From an uncultured Clostridia bacterium (GTDB lineage Bacteria; Bacillota; Clostridia; RUG12999), in NCBI GenBank assembly GCA_934792465.1, contig CAKVOK010000009.1:1-64000 (forward strand): 64,000 bases of DNA. The letters run 5' to 3'. Positions within the stretch are counted from its first letter, which is position 1, and each line of letters opens with the position of its first letter. A program made the position numbers and the translations under genes. Positions 43,128 through 51,782 of the stretch are shown piece after piece. The notes beneath the pieces are model-generated. The model was not told the origin of the DNA. It searched no databases and saw only the letters and a list, made by a program, of their open reading frames with translations.

Positions 43128-45212
43128 ATGAAAATATTTGAAAAATTAAAAAACAGAAAAATGCTTAAAAACATTTTATTTACATATACGGCAATACTGT
43201 TTATACCGCTTATTGTTATAGGTATACTTCTGAACGGTGTTGTTGTAAAAAGAATGAGAGAGAACGAAATGGGACAGTATGAAATTCAGGTGGGAAACAT
43301 GGCGGAACGCCTGAACGTAACATTTATGGATTTTCAGAAGCTGTCGGGAACATTCAGCCAAAACTCCGATTTTTCGGCATACAGCATTGAAAACGATGCG
43401 ATAGCCGGCATGAAAGCCGTTGTAAATATACGTCAGCTGGTTGTTTCAAATTCGTTAATCGACGATATATATTATAAAAGCTATATGTCGGATAAAATAA
43501 TAACAAAAGACGGTATATACACTGCGGAAAATATGATACGGGACATTAATAAATATCCGAAAGACATATCGGGTAAAATTATCAAAAGTATGTCGGAAAC
43601 GAAAAAAAGCGTCGTCTTTGCTGCCGAAGCAATAGAGGTGGATTCTGTTTCGGAAGAGGCAATTACGTATATTATCCCTATAGGCACGGGAACTCCGATT
43701 GCAAGCATTACGCTGATTATTAATAAAAATGCGCTGGACAAGCTTATTTCGGATTTGCTGAACGGGAGATTTGACGAAATCTGCGTGAAAGATGCGGAAA
43801 GCACTGTGATTACGGCTGTCGGAAGCATAAAAGACGATACAAAAAGCAAATATATCACAATTTCAAAATCAATCGGTATGTTCGGCTATACGGTTACATC
43901 GCTGTGCAGAAAAAGCGAAATTTACAAAAACAGCAATACAACACGCTTGCTGATATTTGCCGTAATGGTTATTATAGCTATATGCGGCATGGTTCTTATA
44001 GCCGTGTTATCCTACAGAAGCTATGCGCCGATAGCCAATCTCAACCGAAAAATTACGGGACTTGTAGAAAACGACAGCCTGACGGATGATGAATATGAAA
44101 ATTTGAATCTCGGAATTGAAATGCTGAATGATAATGTGAAAAAATATCAGATGCTCAATGAGGATTTGAAAAAGCAGGTCAAGCATATAATGCTGAAAAA
44201 CCTGATTTTTGACAGCAAGGCGAAATTGTCGGGAGATTATTTCGATATTCGGGAGCGGGCCTGCTACGGAGTGTTTGCGGCATATTATAACGGTATGCCG
44301 GAACGGGAGGCGATGGAAAAAATCAAATGTCTGAATATAGACCCGTCGGATATGGATATTTATTATATCGAGGCTAAGGAAGAAAAAATCATAGGCGTTA
44401 TTGCGGCGGACAATCACGAAGAAATAATAGCTCTTCTGGAGGACAAAATCAAAATCCTCGGTGAAACGGGCATAAAAATCACAATAGGAAATTTTTACCG
44501 TGATATTGAGGGGATTTCAAAATCATATTCGGACATTGTTTCACATTCGGAAAACGATAATAATGAATATCCGTACAACGAGATAACGGCCATGGTCGAA
44601 TTGCTGAAAGACTTTGAGTTTGAAAAAGCCTGCGAAAAGGTGAAAGAAATATTCGCCAAAAATTATGATACTATGCCGAATATGTTTCTGAAATGCATTG
44701 CGGCGAATGTTCTCTCATCATTCATAAGCGGTATTGCCGCCGAAAACATTTTAAACGCCCGTCTTATATCGATTTACAAAGAGGGAATCGGCATTGTATC
44801 GGAGTCGACGGACATAAAAGCTGTTGCCGATACCGTGTATGATTGCTGCGTAGGCTTGAAAGAAAGTATTCTGGATAATATCGAGAAGAACAAGGGAATC
44901 GCATATAAGCTTTTAAATTATGTAAATGATAATTGCTTTGATTCAAATATGTCGATAAAAAGCATATCAAACGAACTTGATATTTCTCCGTCGGTGGCAA
45001 GCGGAGTATTCAAACAGGAAACGGGTGTAAACCTTTCCAAATACTTGTGGGAAAGGCGGCTTGCGGAAGCGAAAAGGCTTCTTGCGGAAACGGATATGTC
45101 GGTAAACGATATATCTGCGGCGATAGGCTACGATATACCGAACAGCTTTATCCGCAAGTTCAGAAGCTGCGAGGGAGTTACGCCGAATGAATGGCGAAAA
45201 CAGAATAAATAA
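43128..45212 (+). CDS. Membrane-bound AraC-family regulator
   Basis: A 694-residue one-component sensor. A first transmembrane helix lies at about 18-38, then an extracellular region of about 230 residues, a second transmembrane helix (about 272-297), a HAMP-like and helical cytoplasmic part, and a C-terminal AraC DNA-binding domain (about 590-692; SIKSISNELDISPSVASGVF and FRSCEGVTPNEWRK). There is no kinase or receiver domain, so signal and DNA binding are in one membrane protein. This replaces the two-component system used by the first transporter locus. The adjacent LplB-YtcP-lipoprotein genes are its likely targets. Confidence 0.9.
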   Translation: MKIFEKLKNRKMLKNILFTYTAILFIPLIVIGILLNGVVVKRMRENEMGQYEIQVGNMAERLNVTFMDFQKLSGTFSQNSDFSAYSIENDAIAGMKAVVNIRQLVVSNSLIDDIYYKSYMSDKIITKDGIYTAENMIRDINKYPKDISGKIIKSMSETKKSVVFAAEAIEVDSVSEEAITYIIPIGTGTPIASITLIINKNALDKLISDLLNGRFDEICVKDAESTVITAVGSIKDDTKSKYITISKSIGMFGYTVTSLCRKSEIYKNSNTTRLLIFAVMVIIAICGMVLIAVLSYRSYAPIANLNRKITGLVENDSLTDDEYENLNLGIEMLNDNVKKYQMLNEDLKKQVKHIMLKNLIFDSKAKLSGDYFDIRERACYGVFAAYYNGMPEREAMEKIKCLNIDPSDMDIYYIEAKEEKIIGVIAADNHEEIIALLEDKIKILGETGIKITIGNFYRDIEGISKSYSDIVSHSENDNNEYPYNEITAMVELLKDFEFEKACEKVKEIFAKNYDTMPNMFLKCIAANVLSSFISGIAAENILNARLISIYKEGIGIVSESTDIKAVADTVYDCCVGLKESILDNIEKNKGIAYKLLNYVNDNCFDSNMSIKSISNELDISPSVASGVFKQETGVNLSKYLWERRLAEAKRLLAETDMSVNDISAAIGYDIPNSFIRKFRSCEGVTPNEWRKQNK

Positions 45213-45216
45213 CGGG

Positions 45217-45268
45217 ATATTCAATATACAATTTTGCTGCAAAGCTATTGTATATTGAATATTTTTTT
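45217..45268 (+). terminator. Terminator after the membrane AraC gene
   Basis: A perfect 16-bp stem (ATATTCAATATACAAT at 45217, ATTGTATATTGAATAT at 45247) with a 14-nt loop and seven T residues. The stem also contains the -35 box of the next promoter, so the same palindrome may serve as an operator. Confidence 0.85.
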
Positions 45269-45283
45269 CCCATATGATATAAT
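45255..45283 (+). promoter_or_regulatory. Promoter of the second transporter operon
   Basis: TTGAAT (45255-45260), 17 bp, TATAAT (45278-45283). The -35 box is inside the right arm of the upstream terminator stem. Transcription would start near 45290, about 28 nt before the permease start codon. Confidence 0.7.
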
Positions 45284-45317
45284 TTAATCATCAAAAAATA
45301 TGGGAAGGGCGAAAAGC

Positions 45318-46256
45318 ATGAACAGCATTGTAACCGATAAAAATAAATTAAGCGTTCGCATTAAAAAAGAATTGCTTAAAAATTACGAACTATATATTTT
45401 GAGTTTGATACCTCTGGCGGTTTTGATTATTTTTTCATATCTTCCGATGTACGGAATATTGATTGCGTTTAAAAATTTTATACCGTCGGAAGGTATCTGG
45501 GGCAGTCCGTTTGTCGGCATGGAGCATTTCAGAAGATTGTTTGCCGGGTATAACTTTTGGAGATTGATTAAAAATACGCTGGTGCTGAGCTTGTACAGCC
45601 TGGCAGCCGGATTTCCGCTCCCGATTATTTTTGCCATAATGCTTAATGAGCTGAAATATACGAAAATAAAGAAAACGGTGCAGATGATAAGCTATGCGCC
45701 GCATTTTCTGTCAACGGTGGTATTGGTAAGTCTGATAACCGTTTTTTTCGGAAACAGCGGCGGATTGGTGAATATGCTGATAAAGAAAATGGGAGGGCAG
45801 GCGATTGATTTTCAGACGAATATAAAGATTTTTAAGCATCTGTATGTTTGGAGCGATGTTTGGGCAGGTCTTGGCTGGAATTCTATAATTTACATATCGG
45901 CTCTGTCGGGAATCGACCCGCAAATAGGAGAAGCCGCAATCATTGACGGCGCTTCGAGAATTAAGAGAATCCGGCACGTTGATATTCCGGGAATCTTGCC
46001 TACGGCGATTATACTGCTTATTCTGCGCTGCGGAAGCATAATGTCGATAGGCTTTGACAAAGCGTTTTTAATGCAGAACGATTTGAATCTGGAAGCCAGC
46101 GAAATCATATCCACTTATGTTTACAAGGTCGGTATTCAGGGAGCGGAATATTCGTTTTCGACGGCTGTGGGATTGTTTAATACATTTATTAATTTTGTTT
46201 TGCTGCTGTCCGTGAATAAAATATCAAACAAGGTAAGCGAAACAAGCCTGTGGTAA
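45318..46256 (+). CDS. ABC transporter permease, LplB type (second locus)
   Basis: A permease of about 312 residues. The start at 45318 is chosen because GGGAAGGG precedes it; an in-frame ATG at 45300 lies at that ribosome site itself. Motifs are FSYLPMYGILIAFKNFIPS and the ATPase-contact loop GEAAIIDGASRIKRIRHVDI. It is the counterpart of the permease at 10320 and pairs with the next gene to import an oligosaccharide. Confidence 0.92.
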   Translation: MNSIVTDKNKLSVRIKKELLKNYELYILSLIPLAVLIIFSYLPMYGILIAFKNFIPSEGIWGSPFVGMEHFRRLFAGYNFWRLIKNTLVLSLYSLAAGFPLPIIFAIMLNELKYTKIKKTVQMISYAPHFLSTVVLVSLITVFFGNSGGLVNMLIKKMGGQAIDFQTNIKIFKHLYVWSDVWAGLGWNSIIYISALSGIDPQIGEAAIIDGASRIKRIRHVDIPGILPTAIILLILRCGSIMSIGFDKAFLMQNDLNLEASEIISTYVYKVGIQGAEYSFSTAVGLFNTFINFVLLLSVNKISNKVSETSLW

Positions 46257-46265
46257 AGGGGTGAT

Positions 46266-47159
46266 ATGATGAAAAACAAGGTATATAATTCCGACAGAAG
46301 ATTTGATATTATAAACACATCGTTATTAATACTTATAGGACTTATGTTTGTGTATCCGATTTGGTTTGTGGTAATAGCATCGCTGAGCTCACCTGCCGAA
46401 ATATGGTCGGGAAACGTTGTATTCCTGCCGAAAGGATTTAATCTGAACGGATACAAAGCAATCATGAAACAGGCGGAAATATGGATAGGGTATAAAAATT
46501 CTTTGTTTTATCTGACAGCAGGCGTCATAATAAGTTTGTTTCTGACGACGTGCGCAGCATATCCGCTCTCTCGGAGAGATTTTAAGGCGGCCGGATTTCT
46601 CATGAAAATCTACACGTTTACGATGTTTTTCAGCGGAGGAATTGTTCCGCTGTATTTGCTGGTTAAATCCATGCATATGATGAATACCCGATGGGCGGTG
46701 CTGCTTCCGAGTGCATTGTCGGTGTATAATCTGATTATTATGCGTACATATTTTCAAACGGCAATTCCGCATGAGCTTTATGAAGCGGCATCGATAGACG
46801 GCTGTACAAACATAAAATATGTGAACAGTGTTGTTATTCCGCTGTCCAAGCCGATTTTAGCCGTTATTGCATTGTATTACGGAGTTGCACGGTGGAACGA
46901 GTTCTTTAATCCGCTTATGTTTCTGACAGACAGGAACAAATTACCGCTTACGGTTTTTCTGCGTGAATATTTATTGCAGATGCAAATGTCAACCGATATG
47001 CTCGGCGGTGATGCGCGAAATGCGGCGGAACAGCTTCAAATGGCAGAAAAGCTCAAATACGGAATTATTATTGTGTCAAGTATACCTATGCTCATAATAT
47101 ATCCTTTCGTACAGAAATATTTCGTAAAGGGTGTAATGATAGGTTCAATAAAAGGTTGA
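46266..47159 (+). CDS. ABC transporter permease, YtcP type (second locus)
   Basis: A 297-residue permease with the family pattern NTSLLILIGLMFVYPIWFV at the first helix, ATPase-contact loop YEAASIDGCTNIKYVNSV and the ending YFVKGVMIGSIKG. A site AAAGGGG lies just before its ATG pair. It follows the LplB partner by 9 bp and the binding protein starts 24 bp later. No ATPase gene is found in this locus either. Confidence 0.92.
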   Translation: MMKNKVYNSDRRFDIINTSLLILIGLMFVYPIWFVVIASLSSPAEIWSGNVVFLPKGFNLNGYKAIMKQAEIWIGYKNSLFYLTAGVIISLFLTTCAAYPLSRRDFKAAGFLMKIYTFTMFFSGGIVPLYLLVKSMHMMNTRWAVLLPSALSVYNLIIMRTYFQTAIPHELYEAASIDGCTNIKYVNSVVIPLSKPILAVIALYYGVARWNEFFNPLMFLTDRNKLPLTVFLREYLLQMQMSTDMLGGDARNAAEQLQMAEKLKYGIIIVSSIPMLIIYPFVQKYFVKGVMIGSIKG

Positions 47160-47183
47160 AAAATTTTGAAAGGACGATGAAAA

Positions 47184-48749
47184 ATGAAGAAAATGAAAAG
47201 AATTTTAAGCGTATCTCTTGCGGCGGCAATGCTTTTGAGCGGCTGCGGAGGCAAAAATGATGTTGCCGAAAAAGGCGATTATGCAATGAACGAAACCGGA
47301 TATCCGATTGTAAACGAATCTATAAGCATGGTTATGATGGGCAGCTCCAATTCGGGACTTTGCGACTGGAAAGACAATTTGTTTTTTAAAGAAATGGAGA
47401 AAAAGACAAATATTCATTTTGAATTTAATACGCCGAACAATACCGTGTATGCGGAAAAGAAAAATCTTGCATTTGCGTCGGAGGAGCTTCCGGACGTATT
47501 CTTTAAATCGGATTTAACACCGGCGGAGCTTTCCAATTACGGCGGACAAGGCTTGCTGATACCGCTTGAGGGATATATAGAAACATATGCGCCGAATCTT
47601 AAAAGGTTAATGGATGAGAACGAAGAAATCAAAAAGGTTATTACAGCACCGGACGGTCATATATACTCGTTCCCGATGGTCGGAAATATGCCGAATATAA
47701 ATACTATGCTGTATAATAAAAAGTGGGCAGATAAGCTGGGATTGTCAGAACCTGAGAATGTTGACGAATATTATGAAATGCTGAAAGCATTCAAAGAACA
47801 AGACCCGAACGGCAACGGCAAAAAGGACGAAGTTCCTTTGGTTGTGACGGGAGTTGACGGACTCAGAAATTCCGTTTTTCATGCGTTCGGAATAATCGTA
47901 GACGCTAATTTTGTGATGATTGACGACAGCGGAAAGGCTGTCTTTACACCGTATAAAAAGGGATTCAGGGAAGCTGTGGCATATTGCAAAAAGCTTTATG
48001 ATGAGGGATTGCTCGACAAAGATGTATTTACCTTGAACAGTCAGCAGATTAATGCAATGGGTACGGCGGACGAGGAAATACTCGGTTCTTTTGTTGCCGG
48101 CGGCGCATTCGTTGTAGTAGGAGAGGACAGACATTTTGATTACGATTCAATAACGCCTATGGAGTATAACGGCAAACGTATCTATAACGTGGATTCGCTT
48201 ATAAAGCAGGGCGGATTTGCAATCACGAAAAATTGTAAATATCCCGAAGCTGCCGTAAGATGGGTTGATTATTTGTACAGCGATGAGGGCGGAAAGCTGG
48301 CATGGTGCGGCGTCGAGGGTGTTTCATACAAAATGAATGACGACGGTTCATGGAACTGGATTTTGGCTGACGGCGAGTCGCAGGGAGACGTAAGAGGGAA
48401 ATGCACCATTCAGCCGGGTTCAAACTTTGCACATAAGCAGCCGGGAGAGTTTTTCTATAAAATAGATAATAAGTATGAAGCAAGTCTGAAAACATTCAGG
48501 GGAAAGGTCGAGCCTTATGCACGTCCGGCAGTTCCCGTTATGTATTATGACGATGCCGATTTGACGGTTGTAAACAGCATAGGTACAGACCTGAGAACGT
48601 ATATATCGGAGTCTGTTGCGAAGTTTATCATAGGTCAGTATGATTTGGATAAGGATTGGGACGGCTTTATAGCAAAGACTAAGGATATGCGTGCGGAGAA
48701 AATGATTTCCATATATCAGAAAACATATGACAGACGAGAAAATAAATAA
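47184..48749 (+). CDS. Solute-binding lipoprotein (second locus)
   Basis: A 521-residue LipO-type binding protein. The lipobox is LLSGC. Typical parts are LPDVFFKSDLTPAELSNYG, APNLKRLMDENEEIKK and KNCKYPEAAVRWVDYLY. An EF-hand-like DPNGNGKKDEVP segment near residue 210 matches the calcium loop often seen in this family. It would deliver the oligosaccharide to the two permeases just upstream. Unlike the first locus, only one binding protein is present. Confidence 0.92.
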   Translation: MKKMKRILSVSLAAAMLLSGCGGKNDVAEKGDYAMNETGYPIVNESISMVMMGSSNSGLCDWKDNLFFKEMEKKTNIHFEFNTPNNTVYAEKKNLAFASEELPDVFFKSDLTPAELSNYGGQGLLIPLEGYIETYAPNLKRLMDENEEIKKVITAPDGHIYSFPMVGNMPNINTMLYNKKWADKLGLSEPENVDEYYEMLKAFKEQDPNGNGKKDEVPLVVTGVDGLRNSVFHAFGIIVDANFVMIDDSGKAVFTPYKKGFREAVAYCKKLYDEGLLDKDVFTLNSQQINAMGTADEEILGSFVAGGAFVVVGEDRHFDYDSITPMEYNGKRIYNVDSLIKQGGFAITKNCKYPEAAVRWVDYLYSDEGGKLAWCGVEGVSYKMNDDGSWNWILADGESQGDVRGKCTIQPGSNFAHKQPGEFFYKIDNKYEASLKTFRGKVEPYARPAVPVMYYDDADLTVVNSIGTDLRTYISESVAKFIIGQYDLDKDWDGFIAKTKDMRAEKMISIYQKTYDRRENK

Positions 48750-48774
48750 TGCTTAAAATGTCGGGAGGTACACA

Positions 48775-50277
48775 ATGACAAGAAAGATATTTTGTATGCT
48801 TACAGCGGTTTTGATTATGATTTCACAGGTATGCTTTGCGGAAGAAACATATGACGAAAGCGATATAGTAAACGGAATGGGACGTGCATACAGATATGAA
48901 TTTAACGATATAAACTCTGACGGACAGGTTATGAGCGGTAACGTTGCGGTTGAGGACGGAGTGCTTTGCTTCAGCGGGGACGGAAACTATCTGGCAAATG
49001 TATTTGCCGTCGAAAACCAATGGGCGGTTAAAGTTCGGTTCAGATATACGGGCGCCGGAATCGGATTCATGGTGCGCAGCGGGGCGCAAAGATTTAAGCT
49101 GCATATAGACAACGGCAAATTCGGATATTTGGATTCGTCAAATTCAAACAATCATCAATGGACCGATAGTGTTATACACAGCGAAAACACGTGGTATGAG
49201 TACATAATAACCGTTAATAATCTGTGTGCGGAATATTACAGAAAATCCGAAAATGAGGATAGCTATACGAAGGTGTGGACGGCACCGCATATGACTACAG
49301 GCGGAGGCAACGAGGGTGCACAGATATTTACGGGCGCAGGGGCGAGTGCGGAGCTTGATTATCTGTACGTTTACAAACCCGGTGTTCCGGATATGCCCGA
49401 CCCCGGCGTGCCTGAACCGGGAGAATATATAATAACCGATGAAGAAACGGTTTTGGGATTTAATGACAGAGTTTATTATTCGGAAGAATTTGAAAGCGAA
49501 AATATATCCGGGGGATTGAACATATCCGAAGCGCAGGTGTCGGACGGCTGTCTTAATTTTATGCCGGAGGGAGCTCAAAAGACGGTTTATTACGATTCTG
49601 CGCTGACGGACGAATATTTTCTGAATTTCAGAATGAAATTCAGCTCTGCCGCAAATCTGACCATGTATAAGGGAACGCACAGATTTATGTTAAATATTAA
49701 TCCGAGAATGATAACGGCGAACGTTGTGGGGACAAATACGCATCAGGTAAGATTGGATAAAAATATAGAAAATACATGGTATGACTGGCTTATTAAGCTG
49801 TCGGCGGAAAACAAGGCTACGGTGTATTATAAGGAAACGGATTCCGATAAATACGAAATGCTGTACAGCGAACTGGAATTTGGCGTAAACAGCGGTCAGG
49901 GAATACGGATTTTCAGCGGAGCGGAAGGCTATGTATCTCTGGATTTTCTGCGTATTTACAGCGGTATGTATATAAAGAGCGAAGAAATAGCATTGCGGGA
50001 CGGAGTTATGACTGCAAAAGCGACTGCTCTGTATGATACTCCGGCAGGAAAACACGCAAGAAATGTTACGGGCATATTGATTGTGTATGACAAATACGGC
50101 TACATGAGATATTCGGATATTCGGACGTATTTGGCAGAACCGGGAAAAGAGGTCGGTATTTTGCTGTCTGCGGAGGGAGATTTTGACGGCTGCACGGCGG
50201 CGTTTACGGTATGGGATTCCATGCTGAATTATCAGCCGCTTGTTGATGTACGGACAATGGAGGTAAATGTTCAATGA
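48775..50277 (+). CDS. Secreted protein with two lamin-G-like repeats
   Basis: A 500-residue exported protein (signal peptide ends CFAEE). Two related modules of about 170 residues (about 30-205 and 225-400) each carry a Trp-Tyr strand followed by a Tyr-Tyr strand: ENTWYEYIITVNN then AEYYRKSENEDSYTKV, and ENTWYDWLIKLS then TVYYKETDSDKYEML. They look like concanavalin A-type jelly rolls, probably carbohydrate-binding. A Pro-rich linker separates them. The last 100 residues form the shared C-terminal domain (FTVWDSMLNYQPL). No catalytic motif is seen. The gene follows the binding-protein gene by 25 bp and overlaps the next by 4 bp. Confidence 0.75.
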   Translation: MTRKIFCMLTAVLIMISQVCFAEETYDESDIVNGMGRAYRYEFNDINSDGQVMSGNVAVEDGVLCFSGDGNYLANVFAVENQWAVKVRFRYTGAGIGFMVRSGAQRFKLHIDNGKFGYLDSSNSNNHQWTDSVIHSENTWYEYIITVNNLCAEYYRKSENEDSYTKVWTAPHMTTGGGNEGAQIFTGAGASAELDYLYVYKPGVPDMPDPGVPEPGEYIITDEETVLGFNDRVYYSEEFESENISGGLNISEAQVSDGCLNFMPEGAQKTVYYDSALTDEYFLNFRMKFSSAANLTMYKGTHRFMLNINPRMITANVVGTNTHQVRLDKNIENTWYDWLIKLSAENKATVYYKETDSDKYEMLYSELEFGVNSGQGIRIFSGAEGYVSLDFLRIYSGMYIKSEEIALRDGVMTAKATALYDTPAGKHARNVTGILIVYDKYGYMRYSDIRTYLAEPGKEVGILLSAEGDFDGCTAAFTVWDSMLNYQPLVDVRTMEVNVQ

Positions 50278-51782
50278 AGAAGCTGTGCGCAATTATATTT
50301 ATATTACTGCAATTCACGACAATTTCCTTTGCGGAAGAACGTAATGCGTTTGATATAAGCTCATATCTGAATATCGTGTCGGTTTCGGGACAGGCAGAAC
50401 CGAATAAGTTTGTTACGATAGGTGTGTCGGAGGATGAGCAATCGGAAAATTTGGTGAATGTCAAGCAGACCAAGACAGACAGCAGCGGATTGTTCGGCGG
50501 GCTTGTCGGACTTGACCCCGAAAAATATGACAGCGGAACGTATTATATTCATGTTGCCGTAAAGGGAACGGCCAAGTATACGCAAAGCGTGGAGCTGACA
50601 GGCAAAAATGATTTTGAAAATATGATTTCCGATTTTAAGGACGCTTTTGCAAACGAAAATTATGAAGCAGCCGCAGAAAAGTATTTTGATGTGCTGTGCG
50701 GTGTGAATGTGGAAAAGAGTCTGTATTCAAAGGTTATTTCCGAAAGGGCGAAAGAGGAATTTGATACGGCGGCTTTTGAAAATATAAAGGAATTTGCCGA
50801 ACATATAAAAGCGGCTGCGGAATATGCGAATAAATATGCCGTTGCAATATCGGAAGTAAATACAGCAGCAAAAAATGAAAAATGGGCGGAAATAAAAAAG
50901 GCGGTATTTGAAGATTACGGCGACTGCTTCGGCATAGATAAATCTGTGCTGAACGGAATAAACGACGAAAAAAGCCTGTTCACACGAATGTTTAATAAAT
51001 CCTATACAAGCATATCCGAGATATGCGACGCATTGGACGAAGCTGTTAAAGCGGAAAAATCGGCGCAGGACAGCGGCAAGAAGAATAATTCGGGCGGCGG
51101 CTCGTCCGGAGGAGGATACACCGGCGGCGGAAAGGTATCCGCACCCATAGGAGGCAACATCATAAATGTTATCGAGCAGCCGAAAGAACAAATACCGGAG
51201 AATTTGCCGAGCGAACCGTTTGCGGACGAAAATGACGTATCGTGGGCGGCGGGCAGCATCACGCTTTTAAGGCAGAAAGGCATAATAAACGGCAGCGGTG
51301 ACGGATATTTTTATCCGAACAGGTCTGTTACAAGAACGGAGTTTCTGAAAATGGTAATGAAAGTTTTCCGAACGGATACAGATACGGAAACGGCGGAAAT
51401 CATGCTTAATGATGTAAACAAAGATTATTGGGGCTATGACTATATCGTAACGGCTGTGAAGCTCGGAATCGTAAAAGGTGACGAAAACGGCAATTTTAAC
51501 GGAGATGACGGCATTACGAGAGCGGATATGGCAGTTATTGTCAGGAGAATGACGGACAAAAAGCAAATAACGCTTGCGCATACCGAGCCGTCGGTAATAT
51601 TTTCGGACGCATATCTGATTCCGAAATATGCCTACGATGATATTTCGGATTTGCAGCAGGCAGGCATTTTGTCGGGCGACGGAGATGTATTCAATCCGAC
51701 CGGAAACCTGTCGAGAGCGGAAGCGGCGGTTGTATTTGAAAGACTGCTGAAAACATACGGAGAGGAGCTGGCGAGAAGTTGA
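50274..51782 (+). CDS. S-layer-anchored protein with three C-terminal SLH domains (second locus)
   Basis: A 502-residue exported protein (signal peptide ends SFAEE). Layout: an Ig-like domain (SGTYYIHVAVKG), a helical region, a Gly/Ser linker near 269-286 and three SLH domains (about 316-366, 379-427, 442-492; VTRTEFLKMVM, ITRADMAVIV, LSRAEAAVVF). It parallels the protein at 17944 in order of parts and in its place before a long SLH protein. Start and stop codons overlap both neighbours by 4 bp, so it is translationally coupled. It is a wall-anchored surface protein of unknown role. Confidence 0.85.
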   Translation: MKKLCAIIFILLQFTTISFAEERNAFDISSYLNIVSVSGQAEPNKFVTIGVSEDEQSENLVNVKQTKTDSSGLFGGLVGLDPEKYDSGTYYIHVAVKGTAKYTQSVELTGKNDFENMISDFKDAFANENYEAAAEKYFDVLCGVNVEKSLYSKVISERAKEEFDTAAFENIKEFAEHIKAAAEYANKYAVAISEVNTAAKNEKWAEIKKAVFEDYGDCFGIDKSVLNGINDEKSLFTRMFNKSYTSISEICDALDEAVKAEKSAQDSGKKNNSGGGSSGGGYTGGGKVSAPIGGNIINVIEQPKEQIPENLPSEPFADENDVSWAAGSITLLRQKGIINGSGDGYFYPNRSVTRTEFLKMVMKVFRTDTDTETAEIMLNDVNKDYWGYDYIVTAVKLGIVKGDENGNFNGDDGITRADMAVIVRRMTDKKQITLAHTEPSVIFSDAYLIPKYAYDDISDLQQAGILSGDGDVFNPTGNLSRAEAAVVFERLLKTYGEELARS

